Shown here: positions 1-8,754 of the stretch, piece by piece
How the letters are laid out: every line of letters starts with the position of its first letter
How positions within the stretch are numbered: the first letter of the stretch is position 1
Origin: Anaerolineaceae bacterium
GTDB lineage: Bacteria > Chloroflexota > Anaerolineae > Anaerolineales > E44-bin32
Direction of reading: 5' to 3'
DNA: 54,364 nt
Assembly (NCBI GenBank): GCA_020350285.1
Contig: CP070708.1
Span: 1,906,173-1,960,536, forward strand
Translations under genes and position numbers: made by a program
The notes under the pieces: model-generated
Told to the model about the DNA's origin: nothing
The model's input: the letters and a program-made list of their open reading frames with translations, nothing else
The model's database searches: none

Positions 1-56
1 GATCCCCAACCTGGGGATTGTAAATCTCCTTGAATCCAGGATAGTTTTCCTGTAGC

Positions 57-74
57 CGCAGGCTGTAGCCTGCG
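57..74. repeat. Perfect palindrome, CGCAGGCT arm
   Basis: CGCAGGCT-GT-AGCCTGCG is a perfect inverted repeat. The same arm sequence appears in degenerate form in the composite repeats at 30793-30845 and 43094-43143, there next to a CACCCT/AGGGTG palindrome. This copy is the half-unit only. Confidence 0.7.
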
Positions 75-90
75 CATCTTGGTTAAAAGT

Positions 91-152
91 AGAGGCGGCT
101 CCCACGCTTGTCCTGAGCCAGCTTCGTCCTGAGCCTGCCGAAGGATCGAAGG
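91..152. repeat. Dispersed repeat with TCCTGAGC and GAAGG cores
   Basis: The segment starts with GCGGCTCCCACGC and contains TCCTGAGC twice, followed by CGAAGGATCGAAGGG. The copy at 53437-53501 begins with the nearly identical GCGGCTCCCATGC and also contains TCCTGAGC and TCGAAGGG. Both lie in intergenic DNA just downstream of leftward genes (phnE and pyk). Confidence 0.65.
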
Positions 153-179
153 GCTGCGGTCTAGAAAATGTTTCATTGT

Positions 180-195
180 GCACCCTAAAGGGTGC
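180..195. repeat. Palindrome GCACCCTAAAGGGTGC
   Basis: A perfect 16-bp inverted repeat. The same element, with TTTA in place of TAAA at the centre, occurs at 30799-30814, and a variant with a TTCA centre and one arm change occurs at 43100-43115. It belongs to a dispersed intergenic family. Confidence 0.7.
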
Positions 196-247
196 GCCCA
201 CATTGAATATCCTCCATACAAAAAGATGATTGCTCCCTAGAATCGTC

Positions 248-275
248 GTAGGGGCGACTGGCCGGTCGCCCCTAC
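248..275. repeat. 28-bp GTAGGGGCG...CGCCCCTAC palindrome, copy 1
   Basis: Arms GTAGGGGCGAC and GTCGCCCCTAC flank a TGGCCG centre. This is one of six 28-bp copies in the window (248, 21787, 21964, 30867, 30945, 43201). All are intergenic and all have the same length, but their centres differ. Confidence 0.85.
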
Positions 276-312
276 ATTGTTGAATTAAATTGCGGGGGTT
301 ATTCTATAACCG

Positions 313-2130
313 TTATACAAATCGCTCCCGCAGCGTCGAGCTGACAAAATCCATCGTCGCCACGACGATGGCGATCGCGATCATCTGTGCGCTAGCAGCA
401 CGATAATCGAGCAGATTGATATTTTGTTGGAGAAGGAAGCCGATCCCACCACCGCCAGCGAAACCGATGATGGTGGACATACGAACGTTAATATCCCACC
501 GGTACATGGTGAACGATATATAGGGCGGGATAATCTGCGGCACAACTGCGAACGCGATCAGTTGCATTCGATTTGCGCCGGTGGCTTGAATTGCTTCCAG
601 TGGTCCGGGCAAGATGCTTTCTACCTGCTCAGAATACAACTTGGCCAAGGCAGCCACGGTGTGCAACGCTAACGCCAAAGCTCCGGCGAAAGGCCCAATG
701 CCGACCCAAACAGCGAAAACGATCACCATTACCAACGATTCAACGGATCGAGTGGCGTTGAGTATGGTGCGCGTAATGAAGTAGATCGTGGTTCCGATCG
801 GCAATGCGGTCTTGGGTGCCGCCCGCAAGGCTAACAACAAGCCCAGTACTGCGCCGACACCACCTGGCCACCAGTAGATCTTTACAGGATCATTAATCTC
901 GTAGAACCAATTGATGATCAGAGCGAGAATAATGAAAAGTGTAGCTCCGGCAATTGCTGCCAGAATGATGTTGAGTGTTTTAACGACGCTTCTGGACAGA
1001 CGATCACTGATGGATTGTCCCAACGAACTGAGTGTATTCCCAATCACGGCCCCACCTCCAAGTGCGACAAGGGCCGGAATGATCATGTGCCCAACATCAC
1101 CCAATTGGGAGATAAAATTTCCCAGAAATCCGAGAGAGCCCAGAGGGCCGACAAGAGATTGCCCTACGATCAAAGCCAAATCAGCGAGTATTTGAAAAGT
1201 CAAAATAAGAAGCCCAACGATTGCGAGTAAGGTAATGATCCTGGTGATCTGCATCCCTCTACTTGGCTGTTCGGATTCTGTTTGGGGTAGTGCCCATCGG
1301 ACCAATGCATATGCTGCCACAGGTCCGATAATGACCCCACCGATATATACTCCGGGAATAGTTGCGAAGAGACTGCTCACTTCACCTATCAATCGATTTG
1401 CAAGCATACCAAGCCCAATGCCCAGTGGCCAGCCAATGATCATTAAGGCAATACTCGAAAGTGAACTCTTAACATCGCTCATCAAATTTCGTGCAGCAAC
1501 AAAACTGATTGGGATGGCTAGAAGGGTGCCGAAGGTGGTTGCTAATAGAGCTAAGAATACAGTCTCAACGATCTTATCCCAGGTGACTTCCGCTGTCTCA
1601 GTGAATTTAGGTGCTCCGATAGGAACTCGAGCTGTAGCGCGTATATGTTGAGCCTCGGCAACAGGTTGGCGAGTTGGTATCTGAATTCGAGCTTGAAAAG
1701 ATCCGTTATCATCAACTTCAAAGTTCCCTAGCTGCAACATTGCTCCAGAGGCCGTAATAAAATTAATCGGACCCTTCGCATCTGGTGGGAGATTAAATCC
1801 CTCAATATTGATGAATTCTTTAGATGACACACAGGGAACATCCGTCACCAGATAGGGTCCGCTTTTATCCGGTTCGGGTATAACGATCTCTGTGTCTGGG
1901 CAAGGGAGATAGAAAGGTATTTCAACAACCAGTTCCTCTTGTTCATACTCGAATATATCAGGGTGGGCAAGCGCCCGAAGGATCCTGGTCAACTGTGTCA
2001 GACGACGCTCAGAACTCGTCTCCGCGAAATTGACTTTCGTAACTTGGAAACCATATGCATACACGACAAGAACTAAGAGAATGGCTAGACCTAGAAGTAT
2101 GGATCTGAGGAGAGATCTTTGAGTTTTCAT
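313..2130 (-). CDS. phnE: Phosphonate-type ABC transporter permease PhnE, enlarged
   Basis: Membrane permease of an ABC importer of the phosphonate/phosphate-ester (Phn/Ptx) class. The C-terminal third has the family signature, for example residues reading NATRSVESLVMVIVFAVWVG, then GPFAGALALALHT, the coupling-loop region EAIQATGANRMQ, and YRWDINVRMSTIIGFAGGGG. The protein is 605 residues from the ATG at 2130, which has GAGGAG upstream overlapping the phnC stop; usual PhnE is about 260-280. The extra length is an N-terminal membrane segment, a roughly 140-residue probably extracytoplasmic beta-rich domain, and several additional hydrophobic helices inserted between the first core helix and the rest of the permease. 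It is the last gene of phnD-phnC-phnE. The substrate cannot be fixed from sequence. Confidence 0.88.
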   Translation of the reverse strand: MKTQRSLLRSILLGLAILLVLVVYAYGFQVTKVNFAETSSERRLTQLTRILRALAHPDIFEYEQEELVVEIPFYLPCPDTEIVIPEPDKSGPYLVTDVPCVSSKEFINIEGFNLPPDAKGPINFITASGAMLQLGNFEVDDNGSFQARIQIPTRQPVAEAQHIRATARVPIGAPKFTETAEVTWDKIVETVFLALLATTFGTLLAIPISFVAARNLMSDVKSSLSSIALMIIGWPLGIGLGMLANRLIGEVSSLFATIPGVYIGGVIIGPVAAYALVRWALPQTESEQPSRGMQITRIITLLAIVGLLILTFQILADLALIVGQSLVGPLGSLGFLGNFISQLGDVGHMIIPALVALGGGAVIGNTLSSLGQSISDRLSRSVVKTLNIILAAIAGATLFIILALIINWFYEINDPVKIYWWPGGVGAVLGLLLALRAAPKTALPIGTTIYFITRTILNATRSVESLVMVIVFAVWVGIGPFAGALALALHTVAALAKLYSEQVESILPGPLEAIQATGANRMQLIAFAVVPQIIPPYISFTMYRWDINVRMSTIIGFAGGGGIGFLLQQNINLLDYRAASAQMIAIAIVVATMDFVSSTLRERFV

Positions 2131-2140
2131 TTTATACTCC

Positions 2141-2893
2141 TCACCCGACTCGCTCGGCTTCTTTGCCGTAGATTTCTTTGAACTTATCGTCGTCGATTTC
2201 CTCAGGCGTACCATCAAACATCAATTTGCCTTCGTTGAGGGCTATGGCTCGGTCTGCGTAACGGTGAACCAGATCCAAGAAATGAAGACTGCAAAGCACC
2301 ATCACACCGTCTTCCTTGTTGATCTGTTCGAGGTATTGCATGATGGAGTGCGCGAGAACCGGATCTAGACTAGCGACAGGTTCATCTCCCAGGATCATTT
2401 CCGGTTCCTGCATCATCGCACGAGCGATGCCAACACGCTGTTGTTGCCCACCGCTTAACTCATCTGCGCGTTTATAGGCTTGATCTGCGATGCTTACGCG
2501 ATCAAGTTGCTTGAGTGCCATTTCTACATCGCTCTTAGGAAAGCGGTTGATGACACTCATCGCGGGATTTACATATCCTAGTCGCCCCGCAAGAACGTTG
2601 ATGATCACTTTAGAGCGAGAGACGAGATTGAAATGTTGGAAGACCATGCCTATCTTTCTGCGAATAAGGCGCATTTCATCCTGACTCGCTTTGGTGATGT
2701 CAACATCGTTCCAGATGATTTCCCCTTCGGTCGGGTCGATGAGACGGTTGATGCATCGCAAGAGGGTGGATTTCCCTGATCCGCTTAACCCAATACAGGC
2801 TAAGAACTCTCCCTGTTCAACTTTGAAACTTACATTGTCAAGGGCACGGACTCCACCATCATAGATCTTTGTGAGATTTTTTACTTCCAACAT
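2141..2893 (-). CDS. phnC: Phosphonate-type ABC transporter ATPase PhnC
   Basis: Cytoplasmic ATP-binding subunit that powers the PhnDCE importer. It carries Walker A GLSGSGKST, the signature LSGGQQQRVGIARAM, and Walker B MILGDEP followed by a D-loop (ASLDP), in the normal order and spacing. Its length of about 250 residues is typical. I chose the ATG at 2893 (MLEVKNLTKIY, the usual family start); an in-frame GTG at 2908 would add five residues and lies closer to AAAGGTAG, so the start is not certain. The phnE start follows 10 bases after its stop, so the two are co-translated. Confidence 0.92.
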   Translation of the reverse strand: MLEVKNLTKIYDGGVRALDNVSFKVEQGEFLACIGLSGSGKSTLLRCINRLIDPTEGEIIWNDVDITKASQDEMRLIRRKIGMVFQHFNLVSRSKVIINVLAGRLGYVNPAMSVINRFPKSDVEMALKQLDRVSIADQAYKRADELSGGQQQRVGIARAMMQEPEMILGDEPVASLDPVLAHSIMQYLEQINKEDGVMVLCSLHFLDLVHRYADRAIALNEGKLMFDGTPEEIDDDKFKEIYGKEAERVG

Positions 2894-2988
2894 GGAGGTT
2901 TTAAACACCTACCTTTCGGGGGATGTTGAATATCAAGTCGATGGTTTTTTTCAGGGATGAGATAATTATTTCTGTTTTTTTAGTTATC

Positions 2989-3001
2989 GGATAATTTATC
3001 C
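2989..3001. promoter_or_regulatory. Palindrome GGATAATTTATCC upstream of phnC
   Basis: A perfect 13-base inverted repeat in AT-rich DNA about 100 bases upstream of the phnC start. The symmetry and position suit a regulator binding site, but no second copy in the window supports this. Confidence 0.3.
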
Positions 3002-3080
3002 TAGAATATGTGTCAACCATTAAATAGATTCTATAGATTCTAAAGAAGATCCTGAAGCCCTAGGAGCCTTCCCTCAATCT

Positions 3081-3140
3081 GTCATTGCGAGGAGCCGTTA
3101 TGCGACGAAGCAATCTTACCGTTGAGGAGATTGCTTCGCC
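3081..3140. repeat. Dispersed repeat beginning GTCATTGCGAGGAGC
   Basis: The stretch reads GTCATTGCGAGGAGCC, then GCGACGAAGCAATCT, and returns with AGATTGCTTCG, forming a long imperfect hairpin. From general knowledge, repeats of this type are scattered between genes in many environmental bacterial genomes. Only one copy is in this window. Confidence 0.6.
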
Positions 3141-3200
3141 ACTAAAGGACGCGCACTTACACTCAAAGAATGTGTTATTTGTAGGAATCCTTGAATTTAA

Positions 3201-3224
3201 CCCCGGACGGTTTGTTGTCCGGGG
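3201..3224 (-). terminator. Hairpin after phnD
   Basis: CCCCGGAC-GGTTTGTT-GTCCGGGG is a perfect 8-bp stem with an 8-base loop, 25 bases past the phnD stop on the minus strand. On that strand it is followed by TTAAATTC, a weak T tract. It may terminate or attenuate transcription so that phnD is expressed above phnCE, as is common for binding proteins. Confidence 0.6.
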
Positions 3225-3249
3225 CTAAATATTGGACGTTCAAGGTTGT

Positions 3250-4287
3250 TTACTCGCCGATGTTCTCCAGCGTGATGCCCTGGGCTTCCATCAATATTCG
3301 GATGCCATCGAAGTTCTCATCAAAGATGGGGGCAGCGCCGGTCCAGTCATAGAAGCTCTCATTACAGAGCGTTTCTGCGCAGGCATCGGAAGCGACGTAA
3401 TCGATGACGGCTTGATTGATGATATCACGCAGGTCTTCAGGGAAGTCAGGCGCGTAGGACATGGTGTCATTCGGGATTTCATCCGAGAGGGCAAGGATGC
3501 GAACTTTCTGCACCACATCCGGCGCCTCTTCGCGTATGGCTGCGCGAGCGTCAAGCACGCGATATCCTCCGCACCATAGTTGACCTTCGTCATTTAGTCC
3601 GCAATCATTCACCAGTTCATCGGGGATGTCCGGATCCATTTCCATGGTCCAATTGCCTTCAGGAAGTAAGGGGGCACTGAAGTAGCAGGTTCCGACGTCT
3701 GCCTCCCCGTTGTAGACCGCCTTCACAGCCTGAGGGTGACCACCTGCCTCGACTGTTTCACCAATGGTTATGCCCAGGTCATCGAAGATGGCGCTGGGGT
3801 AGAGATAACCGGAAGTCGAGCCGGCATCCGGGTATGCCCATGTGGCACCTTCAAGATCTTCAAGGGTTTGGAATTCGCTATCGCGGGCGACGACGAATTG
3901 GGTCCAATACACATTCCAACCATAACGTACGGAAGCTAGACCGGGCTCTACACCGCAAAGTTCACTGGCCAGCGCGTATCCCATGGCAGGGATGAAGCCG
4001 ATCGTGTCGTCGGGCGAGGCGCACATCTCTTCGATGGTGGCTGCATAGGATGTCGGGACACTAACTGTGAAGACCAAGCCAGTGGCTTCGTTCAAGGCTT
4101 GCTCAATCAATTCGCCACCAGCGATCATGAAGTCCACATCAACAGAGGGTACAAAGAGGACTTTGATGGGACGTTCTTCACTGCCAAGTTCAGCAAGCGG
4201 TTCTTCGGTGGGCTGGGCGCAGGCAGCCAGGATCATGGCCATGGCTACCATCAAGCTAAAAACTAGGAACAAGCGGTTTTTACGCAT
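3250..4287 (-). CDS. phnD: Phosphonate/phosphate-type substrate-binding lipoprotein PhnD
   Basis: Extracytoplasmic solute-binding protein that delivers ligand to PhnE. The N-terminus is a lipoprotein signal: basic start, hydrophobic core and lipobox LAAC, with the Cys near residue 23. The body matches the PhnD/PtxB family, including FVPSVD near the mature N-terminus and DAGSTSGYLYPSAI, the Ser/Thr-rich phosphonyl-binding loop. The length of 345 residues is usual. It is the first gene of the leftward phn cluster; no phn lyase or phosphite dehydrogenase gene lies nearby, so the ligand could be a phosphonate, phosphite or phosphate. The start ATG at 4287 has a GAGGAGGAAG ribosome site. Confidence 0.9.
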   Translation of the reverse strand: MRKNRLFLVFSLMVAMAMILAACAQPTEEPLAELGSEERPIKVLFVPSVDVDFMIAGGELIEQALNEATGLVFTVSVPTSYAATIEEMCASPDDTIGFIPAMGYALASELCGVEPGLASVRYGWNVYWTQFVVARDSEFQTLEDLEGATWAYPDAGSTSGYLYPSAIFDDLGITIGETVEAGGHPQAVKAVYNGEADVGTCYFSAPLLPEGNWTMEMDPDIPDELVNDCGLNDEGQLWCGGYRVLDARAAIREEAPDVVQKVRILALSDEIPNDTMSYAPDFPEDLRDIINQAVIDYVASDACAETLCNESFYDWTGAAPIFDENFDGIRILMEAQGITLENIGE

Positions 4288-4676
4288 GTTCTTCTTCCTC
4301 CTCAGTATAAGCTGTCAAATTATTGTTAAGACGCGTCTTCTTTGGTTGAGATCAGCTTCCTGCGATAGCTTCACCTCCTCCCCGGTCGGTTTTTCTAGCT
4401 TGTTTCATCTTAGCGCGAAATTAGTGCAGATGCAAGGGAAGAGGTCATCTTCGCATATGAGAAAGCGCTTAAAATGCCCCTGCCAACTGGTTTCTGTACC
4501 GATTGCTTCTTTCAACATTCATCTGAAAATTTTCGGGCATATGCTTTGTTAACCTATATTGGTGCTGTCATCTTATCCCCATTAAAATTAGGCCCATAAC
4601 CGGTAAAAGATGATGCTGAAGTATAATGAAATTGTTCCACCCAAAATGATGTCCAACCATTGATAAGGTCAAGACC
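4288..4676. other. Divergent promoter region between phnD and the exchanger gene
   Basis: A 389-base gap between two divergently transcribed genes. On the phnD side it contains a purine-rich leader (GGGGAGGAGGTGAAGC on the minus strand). I looked for a known riboswitch fold and did not recognise one. No strong sigma-70 promoter is obvious on either strand. No gene is supported. Confidence 0.4.
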
Positions 4677-6269
4677 GTGCTTGAGCAGTTGTTCATCGAT
4701 ATTCACATCTCAATCAATGTCCTCTTCATTGTCATCGCGCTCTTCATTGTCACCCGCGCCGCGCATTACCTTGTTGACGGCGCGGTTAGCATCGCGCATG
4801 AGTACAACATCAGCCCACTGATCATCGGCGCGACCGTCGTCGCGATGGGTACAACTTCAGCAGAAAATACTGTTAATCTGGTTATCGTCCTCACGGATGG
4901 TGATCCTTCAACTGTGATTGGGAATTTACTTGGATCCAACCTCGTAAATTTTGGCATCGAGCTTGGCGTTTCCGCCCTCATCGCCGGGTTGATCATGGTG
5001 CCTCGCGGCGCATTTGAAAAGGATATCCCGCTTTATTTTGCGACTGTAGGACTGATCACTGTCTTCGCTAGTGACGGTCAGATCAGCCGAACAGAAGCTT
5101 TGATCGGTCTTGTCATCTTCGTGACCGCTCTTGGTTTGATCATCCAGTATGCCCGCTCGAGGCGGGGAAGCAGTGTGCTTCTGGTTGAAGCGGTGGAGAT
5201 CGAAGCCATCTCCCACCCGACTGCGAGACGCCTGACTCGTCCACAAGCGCTTCTGACCTTGTTTGGAGGCCTTATCTTCCTGGTCCTGTCATCAAGGTTT
5301 TTGATCCTTAATACCGCAGCAGTCGCAACCGTTATGGGCATTCCTGAATTCATCATCGGCTTGGTGATCATTGGGCCAGGGACTTCTATGCCTGAAATCG
5401 CCTCTTCTATCCAGGCCGCTCGTCGAGGACACGCCAGTCTGGTACTGGGTACAGTGTTTGGTAGTTGTTTGTTCAACCTGTCGCTCGGATTGGGGTTACC
5501 GGCTGTCATTCAGCCTCTACCTGTCGGAGAGACGGCTATTTTAAGCCTTGTGTTTATCAATGTGATCAATCTCTCGCTGCTTGCCTTGCTCCTCATAGAT
5601 CTTCGTTGGATAGGCCGAGCGAGAACGATTACCCGAGTTACCGGGGCATATCTCGTGATCACCTATATTGGTTTTATCTCTTACCTTGTTGTGGATGCCG
5701 CCGGAGGCAGCTTTGAGAGTTGGGGGAAAGCAGCCGCGTTGGTCCTGGCCGTGATGGGCTTTATTCTGGGAGTTCGTAGAGGCATAACAGCTTTCACCAC
5801 GGCGAGAGCGGCGAGAGATGCCCAGAGGGGAAGGATTTTATGTGCTACACGAGGAGGACAAGCAAGTCAGCCCACCCACCAGAAAGCCATTGAAATCGCA
5901 CTCGAACGGAACGCGGAACTGATCTTTCTCTATGTATTCGACCAACGGGCTGTCCAACAAGTTGCGACTCCAATCGTGATCAATGTTTCTTCACAAATGG
6001 AGCATATGCGAGTATTCCTACGGAATACCGCTCAGAGGCAAGCCACTAAAGCGGGGGTTCGAGCTAGGGTTCGTGTTCGTGCAGGAAGCCTTCGGGAACA
6101 GATCCAAACGATCGCAAACGAGCAAGATGTTGATTTGATCGTCATGGGTAATCCGAGCGAGAAGACTAGTTTATTCAAACGTGAGGCCTTGCGAGCATTA
6201 GCGGACGAGATCGAAGCTGAAACGGGCATAGAAGTGCTTGCATTAAGCGGTCAGGAGATCAAGTCCTGA
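4677..6269 (+). CDS. Na+/Ca2+ exchanger-family antiporter with C-terminal UspA domain
   Basis: Membrane antiporter of the CaCA superfamily fused to a cytoplasmic universal stress protein domain. Two alpha-repeats are visible: GATVVAMGTTSAENTVNLV in the first half (about residues 51-70) and IIGPGTSMPEIASSIQAARR (about 230-250), the second carrying the classic GTSxPE ion-binding motif. The first has GTTSAE, a variant. About ten hydrophobic helices precede residue 385. The remainder, about 388-530, resembles UspA, with RILCATRGG at its start and DLIVMGNPSEKTSLF near its end. The start is a GTG at 4677. Substrate ion (Ca2+, K+/Na+ or H+) is unknown. It is followed by a hairpin terminator. Confidence 0.85.
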   Translation: MLEQLFIDIHISINVLFIVIALFIVTRAAHYLVDGAVSIAHEYNISPLIIGATVVAMGTTSAENTVNLVIVLTDGDPSTVIGNLLGSNLVNFGIELGVSALIAGLIMVPRGAFEKDIPLYFATVGLITVFASDGQISRTEALIGLVIFVTALGLIIQYARSRRGSSVLLVEAVEIEAISHPTARRLTRPQALLTLFGGLIFLVLSSRFLILNTAAVATVMGIPEFIIGLVIIGPGTSMPEIASSIQAARRGHASLVLGTVFGSCLFNLSLGLGLPAVIQPLPVGETAILSLVFINVINLSLLALLLIDLRWIGRARTITRVTGAYLVITYIGFISYLVVDAAGGSFESWGKAAALVLAVMGFILGVRRGITAFTTARAARDAQRGRILCATRGGQASQPTHQKAIEIALERNAELIFLYVFDQRAVQQVATPIVINVSSQMEHMRVFLRNTAQRQATKAGVRARVRVRAGSLREQIQTIANEQDVDLIVMGNPSEKTSLFKREALRALADEIEAETGIEVLALSGQEIKS

Positions 6270-6605
6270 TTCGTATCTTCCTAGGAGAGATATTGAGGGA
6301 TGCTACACGGCGCAAACATATATAAAACCATCACAGATACAACATTTATCCTTAGGATGAGCGACCCACATCCACACATCCTCATGCACCGCAAATGCGG
6401 TGTATTTTTATTGCCCAGCGATCACGATGTAATGCCAAAGGTAGCCTCTTTCGTTGTGTGAGTCACTTTGAGGGTTCTCAACCCGGAAACTGGACACGAC
6501 TTCTCCGAAATGAGGATATTTGTATGTGGGGTGTATGACAGTCAGCACTGGAGGAGTTCTTAACGTAGAATTATTCTGTGTGTGGAATCTGATGGAGGCA
6601 TATCT
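6270..6605. other. Intergenic gap before the Vor-type oxidoreductase operon
   Basis: A 336-base gap. It starts with the exchanger terminator at 6387-6411. The rest should contain the promoter of the downstream four-gene operon, but I see no convincing -35/-10 pair. The ribosome site GGAGG lies just before the ATG at 6606. No gene is supported. Confidence 0.5.
6387..6411 (+). terminator. Rho-independent terminator after the exchanger gene
   Basis: CACCGC-AAAT-GCGGTG forms a 6-bp GC-rich stem with a tetraloop, directly followed by TATTTTTATT. It lies about 120 bases past the stop of the antiporter gene. Confidence 0.75.
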
Positions 6606-6857
6606 ATGGCAAAAGGACGCATCGTCGTCAAAGAGATGTATTGTAAGGGATGTGAATTATGCACATCCGTGTGTCCTCAGGATCTGATCCACATGGCGCT
6701 GGATCAATTGACACCCAAAGGCTACCATCCGGCTGAGTTGGTGGACCCTGACGGCGAATGCACTGGCTGCGCGATTTGCGCAGTCATTTGTCCTGATTCT
6801 GCAATTACCGTTTACCGGATGGTTCCAGAAGATAAAGTGAAGACTACCACAGCTTGA
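6606..6857 (+). CDS. 2-oxoacid:ferredoxin oxidoreductase, ferredoxin-like delta subunit
   Basis: Small 2x[4Fe-4S] subunit of a four-subunit oxidoreductase, passing electrons from the TPP-bearing beta subunit to external ferredoxin. It has two cluster motifs, [12 protein letters not shown] near the N-terminus and [12 protein letters not shown] in the second half, and the conserved linker KGYHP. I chose the ATG at 6606 (83 residues) because GATGGAGGC stands just upstream; an in-frame GTG at 6582 is an alternative. First gene of a delta-alpha-beta-gamma operon; the alpha gene begins 14 bases after its stop. Confidence 0.9.
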   Translation: MAKGRIVVKEMYCKGCELCTSVCPQDLIHMALDQLTPKGYHPAELVDPDGECTGCAICAVICPDSAITVYRMVPEDKVKTTTA

Positions 6858-6871
6858 GGAAGGACGGACGA

Positions 6872-7942
6872 ATGGCAAAGGAATTGCTCAAGGGCAATCA
6901 TGCATTTGCAGAAGCAGCAATTCGGGCCGGTTGTGAGGCTTATTTTGGTTACCCGATCACGCCCCAAACAGAAGCCCTGGAACATATGTCGAAACGCATG
7001 CCTGAGCTCGGACGGGTATTCCTGCAGGCTGAGAGTGAGGTCGCTGCGATCAACATGGTCTATGGAGCTGCATGCGCGGGTGTTCGAGTAATGAGCTCCT
7101 CCTCCAGCCCTGGTGTGAGCTTAATGATGGAGGGATTATCCTATATTGCTGGTTCTGAATTACCTGTAGTGCTGGTGGACATCATGCGCGGTGGTCCGGG
7201 CTTAGGCAACATCGCACCCTCTCAAGGCGACTACAATCAAATTGTCAAGGGAGGGGGGCACGGCGATTATCGTCCAATCGTTCTCGCACCCGCATCAGTA
7301 CAAGAATTTATCGACCTCACTGTCGAAGCCTTCGACCTTGCTGAAAAGTATCGCTGCATTGTCATCATCCTCGCGGATGGCAGTTTGGGTCAAATGATGG
7401 AACCAGCTGAACTGCCAGAGATGCGAGAGGTCCGTCGATTTGAAGAACGACCGCCTTGGTCGTTATCCGGTGCAAAAGGCAGAACCCCGAATGTCATCTC
7501 ATCCTTCTATCTCGACCCCCTAAACGAGGAAGAAGTCAATCGAAGATTGATGGCAAAACAAGCCGAGATCGAGGCGAATGAGATTCGTTTCCGAGAGCTC
7601 ATGCTCGATGATGCTGAGATTGCGGTGGTCGCCTTTGGCACTTCCGGAAGGATTGCCCAATCAGCGATTAAAAATGCCCGGGAAGAAGGCATTCGCGTCG
7701 GCTTATTACGACCAATCTCGTTATACCCATTTCCATATGAACGCATACGTCAACTCGGGGACAATGTAAAAGAGATCTTGGTAGTCGAGATGAACAGCGG
7801 ACAAATGCTGGGAGATGTGAGAATTGGGATCGAAGGAAGGATCCCAATTTCATTTTATGGAAGACAAGGGGGCGTTGTCCCCATGCCGGATGAGGTCCTG
7901 GAAGAGATCCAAAAAGTCAACTCAAGATCAAGCGCCTCATAA
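6872..7942 (+). CDS. vorB: 2-oxoacid:ferredoxin oxidoreductase alpha subunit, branched-chain (Vor) type
   Basis: Binds the pyrimidine side of TPP and the 2-oxoacid in the oxidative decarboxylation of 2-oxoacids to acyl-CoA with reduction of ferredoxin. It shows [14 protein letters not shown] near residue 30 and the segment [17 protein letters not shown] followed by [19 protein letters not shown]. That segment is the pattern I associate with 2-oxoisovalerate (VorB-type) enzymes; 2-oxoglutarate types read GPSTGLPT instead. The ATG at 6872 follows GAGGAAGG; the upstream in-frame TTG overlapping the delta stop is less likely. The protein has 356 residues, normal for an unfused alpha subunit. The likely role is oxidation of branched-chain 2-oxoacids from amino acids, or the reverse synthesis. 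Confidence 0.88.
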   Translation: MAKELLKGNHAFAEAAIRAGCEAYFGYPITPQTEALEHMSKRMPELGRVFLQAESEVAAINMVYGAACAGVRVMSSSSSPGVSLMMEGLSYIAGSELPVVLVDIMRGGPGLGNIAPSQGDYNQIVKGGGHGDYRPIVLAPASVQEFIDLTVEAFDLAEKYRCIVIILADGSLGQMMEPAELPEMREVRRFEERPPWSLSGAKGRTPNVISSFYLDPLNEEEVNRRLMAKQAEIEANEIRFRELMLDDAEIAVVAFGTSGRIAQSAIKNAREEGIRVGLLRPISLYPFPYERIRQLGDNVKEILVVEMNSGQMLGDVRIGIEGRIPISFYGRQGGVVPMPDEVLEEIQKVNSRSSAS

Positions 7943-7961
7943 TAACCTGGGAGATTCATAG

Positions 7962-8753
7962 ATGACAGACAAAAAGATGGTTGAAACCCTTATTTACACC
8001 AAATCAGAATCATTAACTGAGCTTGGGACTCATTATTGTCCCGGATGCACGCACGGGATCTCCCATCGGTTAATCGCCGAAGTGATCGATGAGATGGGCG
8101 TTCGGGAGGACACGATCGGAATCGCGCCGGTTGGTTGTGCGGTCTTCGCGTATGACTATTTCAACATGGATTTCGCTGAAGCAGCCCATGGTCGTGCTCC
8201 AGCGATGGCTACGGGTCTTAAACGTGTGAACCCCGACAAGATCGTTTTCACCTACCAGGGTGATGGTGATCTGGCGTCTATTGGAGCAGCGGAGATCATG
8301 CATACCGCGGGTAGAGGGGAGAACATCACTGTCATTTTCATCAACAACGCAATTTATGGAATGACCGGGGGACAGATGGCACCGACGACCTTACCTGGTC
8401 AGAAGACGACATCGACTCCACTAGGACGCGATATTGAAATGCATGGGTTTCCCATGCGGATGTGTGAAATCCTGTCTCAACTCGATGGTGCCTCTTATGT
8501 GGTGAGACGAAGTCTGCACAATGTGGCCAATATTCGTAAAGCTAAAAAAGCTATCCGGCAAGCCTTCGAGGTACAGCGTCAAGGCTTGGGCTTCTCTATG
8601 GTTGAATTGCTCTCTAGCTGTCCGACGAACTGGGGGATGACCGCTGATGAGGCGCTTAAATGGGTTGGAGAGTCCATGGTTGAGGCTTATCCGCTCGGCG
8701 ATTATAAGGTGAGCCCCGAGATTAAAGGGATGAAGAAAGGCGGAGGTGGGTAG
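7962..8753 (+). CDS. 2-oxoacid:ferredoxin oxidoreductase beta subunit (TPP-binding)
   Basis: Carries the TPP diphosphate site and a proximal [4Fe-4S] cluster. Visible features are HYCPGCTHG near residue 28, VGCAVF near 57, the TPP/Mg motif GDGDLASIG followed about 25 residues later by [11 protein letters not shown], and SSCPTNWG near 220. The Cys set CPGC, GC and SC matches the cluster ligands of this family. It has 263 residues. It lies 19 bases after the alpha gene and one base before the gamma gene, so the subunits are clearly made together. Confidence 0.92.
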   Translation: MTDKKMVETLIYTKSESLTELGTHYCPGCTHGISHRLIAEVIDEMGVREDTIGIAPVGCAVFAYDYFNMDFAEAAHGRAPAMATGLKRVNPDKIVFTYQGDGDLASIGAAEIMHTAGRGENITVIFINNAIYGMTGGQMAPTTLPGQKTTSTPLGRDIEMHGFPMRMCEILSQLDGASYVVRRSLHNVANIRKAKKAIRQAFEVQRQGLGFSMVELLSSCPTNWGMTADEALKWVGESMVEAYPLGDYKVSPEIKGMKKGGGG

Positions 8754-8754
8754 G

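Larger units (their letters stand above)
1..312. other. Gene-free left edge packed with dispersed repeats
   Basis: No coding region is supported here. The stretch lies downstream of the leftward phnE gene. It holds a perfect palindrome CGCAGGCTGTAGCCTGCG at 57-74, a TCCTGAGC/GAAGG-type repeat at about 91-152, the palindrome GCACCCTAAAGGGTGC at 180-195, and one copy of the 28-bp GTAGGGGCG family at 248-275. Each of these motifs recurs, exactly or in variant form, in other intergenic gaps of the window. They are therefore dispersed non-coding repeats, not parts of local genes. Confidence 0.75.
2894..3249. other. Intergenic region between phnC and phnD with repeat and palindromes
   Basis: About 350 bases separate phnD from phnC, which is long for one operon. 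The gap contains a terminator-like hairpin just after phnD (3201-3224), a dispersed repeat (3081-3140), AT-rich DNA at 2940-3000, and a perfect palindrome GGATAATTTATCC at 2989-3001. phnCE may therefore have its own promoter here or be expressed at a lower level than the binding protein. I see no gene in it. Confidence 0.6.

Noticed and set aside
1235..1651. Several plus-strand open frames of 70-140 codons inside phnE.
   Set aside because: They are antisense to a well-supported membrane protein, and their composition (Pro/Ser/Thr/Ile-rich) is what the reverse strand of membrane helices produces.
4300..4440. Possible riboswitch in the phnD leader.
   Set aside because: The purine-rich stretch GGGGAGGAGGTGAAGC looked structured, but I could not match it to a known aptamer nor draw a convincing terminator or sequestering stem.
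4067..4552. A 161-codon plus-strand open frame overlapping the start of phnD.
   Set aside because: It runs antisense through the PhnD signal peptide and the promoter region, shows no domain and lacks a good ribosome site.
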